Source: Adiantum capillus-veneris (Eukaryota; Streptophyta; Polypodiopsida; Polypodiales; Pteridaceae). Taken from it: a stretch of DNA of 64,000 bases. Location: contig CM043946.1 of NCBI GenBank assembly GCA_014529385.2, positions 22,648,077-22,712,076 of the forward strand, written 5' to 3'. Position numbers and translations under genes: made by a program. Of this stretch, positions 61,078-64,000 are shown in pieces (within the stretch, counting starts at the first letter, position 1; each line of letters starts with the position of its first letter). The notes under the pieces are model-generated. The model did not search any database and had not been told where the DNA came from. It worked only from the letters and a program-made list of their open reading frames with translations.

Positions 61078-61393
61078 GCTTGCACGAATACAAGAGAGAG
61101 GCAAGTGAACTCGTTGGCCACACTAGTTATATTAAAGCGTACTACATTGAATGCCAAAAATAAGTCTCAAATAAATGGATAAAAATGAGTCCATTTATGT
61201 TGAAGCATATTATTTTTCTTGGGGATTCAAGAAAAAATGAGTCCATTTATGCTAATAAGGTCGAGGGCATACTATGTTCCTCTTTTAAAGCCAATATGAT
61301 TATACTAGAAGCTAGACCTGACCCTGGAAAATCATCTGTTATAATTGGTCAGTTGAAAGTACAAAATGATTACAATCACCTGCGTGCTCTTGT
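59002..61393. other. intergenic, homopolymer and GA tracts, no gene seen
   Basis: C runs at about 59140-59158 and 59236-59261 with pyrimidine-rich sequence between; GT repeat near 59397-59409; GA tracts at 60259-60297, 60429-60448 and 61041-61074; a duplicated CCTTGCCACGCATCAG pair (60953, 60977). No recognisable protein-coding sequence on either strand. Confidence 0.55.
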
Positions 61394-61408
61394 AGAATAG
61401 ATTGTGCA

Positions 61409-61536
61409 ATCAAGGGGTGTTGGCCTAGTGGTAGCGCACCCACTATGGTTCAATCCTTGAGACATGTGGGTGTGGGTGAGTGGGCGCAACCCCGGAAAAC
61501 TAATCGAAGTGAAGCTTCCAACGGCTTTCAAAAAAA
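61409..61536 (+). mobile_element. tRNA-derived SINE candidate
   Basis: Begins near GGGGTGTTGGCCTAGTGG, with a polymerase III A box (TGGCCTAGTGGTAGCG, 61421-61436) and a B box (GGTTCAATCC, 61447-61456). It ends in a short A run (61530-61537). It is flanked by imperfect target duplications AGAATAGATTGTGCA (61394-61408) and AGAATAGACTATGTGCA (61537-61553). The A to B spacing is shorter than in a real tRNA, and no cloverleaf is possible, so it is not a tRNA gene. Confidence 0.72.
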
Positions 61537-61553
61537 AGAATAGACTATGTGCA

Positions 61554-62250
61554 TACTAAATTTCCCACTTGCACATTGTTGGTCACGTACTCAATGATTT
61601 GATGACTTCGATGCACACTACACAATTGCTAGCACAATTGTCAACTAGCACAATTGTTGACAATTGTGGGGCTACACCACACGGTGATTCTAAGTGCTCA
61701 AAATAGTTGATAAAGTATTCACTTTTAAGAAATTTCCTTTGTAATGGACCATATAATTGGAAAAAGAACACACGCTTTTGCTACATTTGAACAAGTCAAC
61801 TTACTTCTGTCCAAACATGGTGGATTCCATTTACAAGATAACTATTCCTTTTTGGCCTTGTAAAACATGCTTACAAGATAAGAGGATAATAGAGAAAGAC
61901 ATACAAATTTTGTATTGCTTTTGTTTAGTTTGTAAATGGCCCTTCAATTAAGGGACTCGTGGCTCCTTTTCCAAATTTTTGTTTCTAAAAATCTTCCTTT
62001 AATTTGCATATCTTATCTTATGTATATATTAAAAAGGAAGCATTAGATCCGCGTGGCTAGATCTAAGGCCTTCCTTAGTCTTCAACTTCTGTTTTGAGTG
62101 TCTCCATGTCGTCGAGCATGCGTCTCTTCTGAGCACCCTCCACAGCGGAGCGTACATTTTTCGTGCTGAGGTCCCACATGTTACGAAATTAATATTTTAT
62201 ATTTATTGCAGCTGACAGGTGGAAAAGGCTTCACTGATCTAGGGCTATGC

Positions 62251-62337
<87 letters not shown>

Positions 62338-62410
62338 GTACATTCTATTATTCAAGTGCTTTTTTATGAGCTTTGACCATTTATGACTGGCCGACCAATT
62401 TGTACTCAAT
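61554..62410. other. intergenic, long AT microsatellite
   Basis: A short inverted CAATTGT/ACAATTG cluster lies near 61620-61670. An AT dinucleotide tract of about 83 bases lies at 62252-62334. No gene seen. Confidence 0.6.
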
Positions 62411-64000
62411 TTGACCATTCAAGAAATCTATAAATCAAATAGGTGCAAGAGGGAAATGGTCACTCTTGCACGGGGGGAGATTGCACGCACCCGGTGCCTG
62501 TGTACCTCTTCTCTTCTCTCCTCTCTTCTCTCTCGCCATGCCTGCGTAGCACTCTGCTCTAGGAGGTGCGCTCGTGTGTTGTCTCTTCCTCTCTCCCTCT
62601 CTTTATCTCTCTTTGTTCGTATACAACATTGTTTATGTGCTAAGGGATTTTCCAGGTATGCAGATTTGTGTGTTTCATGGTTGTAGTATATGCTTTTTAG
62701 TGTTTTGCAGGGCCTTCCACGCCATCCGTTTGTAGTAGTGGTATCAGAGCTCAAGGCAACGCTCTTGCATGCTGTGGAAAGCGACAAAGGAAGATGTAGG
62801 AACCAACTTATGGCTATGGAGATCGTTAACACATCCATTTATCAAAGCTAAGTGCCCTCACAAAATCATTATTGGTGTACATATTTTTTCTTTATCATTT
62901 CTAGACAGGTTGCATCCTTTTATCAAATTTCATGTTTGTGTACAAAGGGTGAGGAAGTTTATAATCGATCAATGAGATTTTAGTCACAGAAGTTTGATAT
63001 AGTATTACTAGATTTGAATTATTCGTCAAATGATTTATTTTTTAAAAAGAAAAATCCACTAGAGAATTTGGCACAAGAGAATAAGGAGAAGAAGTAGAAG
63101 TAGCGGGAGTGTTAATTCAAGGAACAAGAGGTAGAAGGAGATGGTAAGCAATCCTAGGTGCTCTTAAGGAATTACCAGGATATGTGGAGACCAAGATTGG
63201 ATTTTACAAACAAAAGTTCACATGGGATACAACCCCAAGCATCTCCAAAGGTGAAGGATACCATATTTTTTATATATATATCATTTAGAGATAGCACACG
63301 ACATTTGCCAATGAATCAACAATGCTATTGAGCACTATCTGCTACGATCGGCTCTAGCGGTGGGCGGTGGAGTAGTGACAACGACAACAATCCACTACAT
63401 ATCGTCACCAACATCTCTCACCCCATGTGCCACCGCATCAAGTTCAGACGGACTGCATGCAGCAGTGTCCTGCAGCTCCGTTTCCATGATGGGAAAAAGA
63501 GAAAAGGATTGTAAGCTAAGCTTCTTTGAAGCCTACACATTTATTGAGCAGTGATAAGGGCTTCTTAACATGCCAAGTTTAATGATTAATGTATGCCAGA
63601 TGCGGCTTTAAAGGTCCAACAAATGCCTTAATGATGCTAGAAGTGATGCCTTAATGATGCTAGAAGTGAGCCCAGATGGGAGTTTATGATCTAGAACTAT
63701 AGTGCTTGAAGTGATCTACCGGCATGTCTTTACGGCTCGTCAATTGGAGCTATAATGAAAAAGTTATGGCACTTCAAAGTTTAAGTCAATTGCATATCCG
63801 TATTGGATTGGGCAACTACAATTGAGGGGACAAAAATAAAGTGAATGCATGGGGCTGAAGTGATCACTTTGTGGAGCACGTCGGTCTTTTTAGGTCATCA
63901 ATCAGAGTTCCGGTTGCCAAGATACTGGCCGTTAAAGATTCACCAAGAGTCGGTTCCGTACTAGTTTGGTCTGCTCGATCGGTGTGCCATCTGGGGAGTT
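62411..64000 (+). mobile_element. 5' end of an LTR retrotransposon running off the window
   Basis: TGGTATCAGAGC (62739-62750), followed by TCAAGG, is a clear initiator-Met primer site. Sequence before it (to about 62400), with CT-rich tracts, is presumably the end of a 5' LTR. Its start cannot be placed because the second LTR is outside the window. Downstream to 64000 only short broken frames occur; a Gly/Thr/Ser-rich frame at 63360-63554 has no known domain. Confidence 0.55.

Noticed and set aside
61409-61480. Possible tRNA gene
   Set aside because: The A and B boxes are too close together for a cloverleaf, and the unit has an A tail and flanking duplications, which fits a SINE better.

Overview
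This window looks like nuclear heterochromatin from a land plant with a large, repeat-rich genome. Reasons: Ty1/copia and Ty3/gypsy LTR retrotransposons primed by initiator-Met-type (TGGTATCAGAGC) and Asp-type (TGGCGCCGTTGTCGGGGAC) sites; a plant CACTA (En/Spm) element with an intron-bearing tnp2 transposase and a Transposase_24-type protein; a DUF659/hAT relic; and very abundant GA, CA and AT microsatellites. A fern or another large-genome lineage is possible, but I cannot fix the species from sequence alone. I found no intact host gene. The only recognisable host-type coding sequence is a broken heavy-metal-associated (HMA) domain fragment carried inside the CACTA element.

Layout. 1-1053: AT-rich sequence with a degenerate short repeat. 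1054-20261: a three-level nest. Copia element A is split at 1933 by element B (1934-18977, 5-bp duplication AAAGA), a gag-only LTR element. B is itself split by element C (5240-18504, duplication TCTTC), an Athila/Tat-like gypsy element with a 28-bp palindrome in its leader, a degraded gag-protease-RT, no visible integrase, and a long coiled-coil extra ORF region. 21850-23500 (-): hAT-like transposase relic. 23893-30559: complete CACTA element (12-bp inverted termini, AAT duplication) with a tnp2 gene, a TnpA/Transposase_24 gene, a subterminal GCGACG array and the captured HMA fragment.

31260-40773: chromovirus E with 1.6-kb LTRs and a tandemly duplicated RT domain. 41385-51404 (-): gypsy relic F, with gag and integrase but no RT. 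F is interrupted by a 2.3-kb non-autonomous LTR element G (41884-44165, -) and by a young gag-only element D (46064-49702, +) of the same family as B. 53885-59001: nearly complete copia element H (ACATC duplication, 277-bp LTRs differing at 8 sites) with a mutated RT active site. 59002-64000: low-complexity intergenic DNA, a tRNA-derived SINE candidate (61409-61536), a long AT microsatellite and the start of another LTR element whose primer site is at 62739.

The coding sequences here serve transposition, not a host pathway. Autonomous-type elements (copia H, chromovirus E, the CACTA element) lie beside gag-only or coding-poor elements (B, D, G) that would need enzymes supplied in trans. Target-site duplications and open frames that resume across insertions order the events: A before B, F before D and G. 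The most unusual observations are the palindromic leader repeats of C, the B/C LTR divergence paradox, the HMA capture inside CACTA, the RT duplication in E and the gag-only B/D family.
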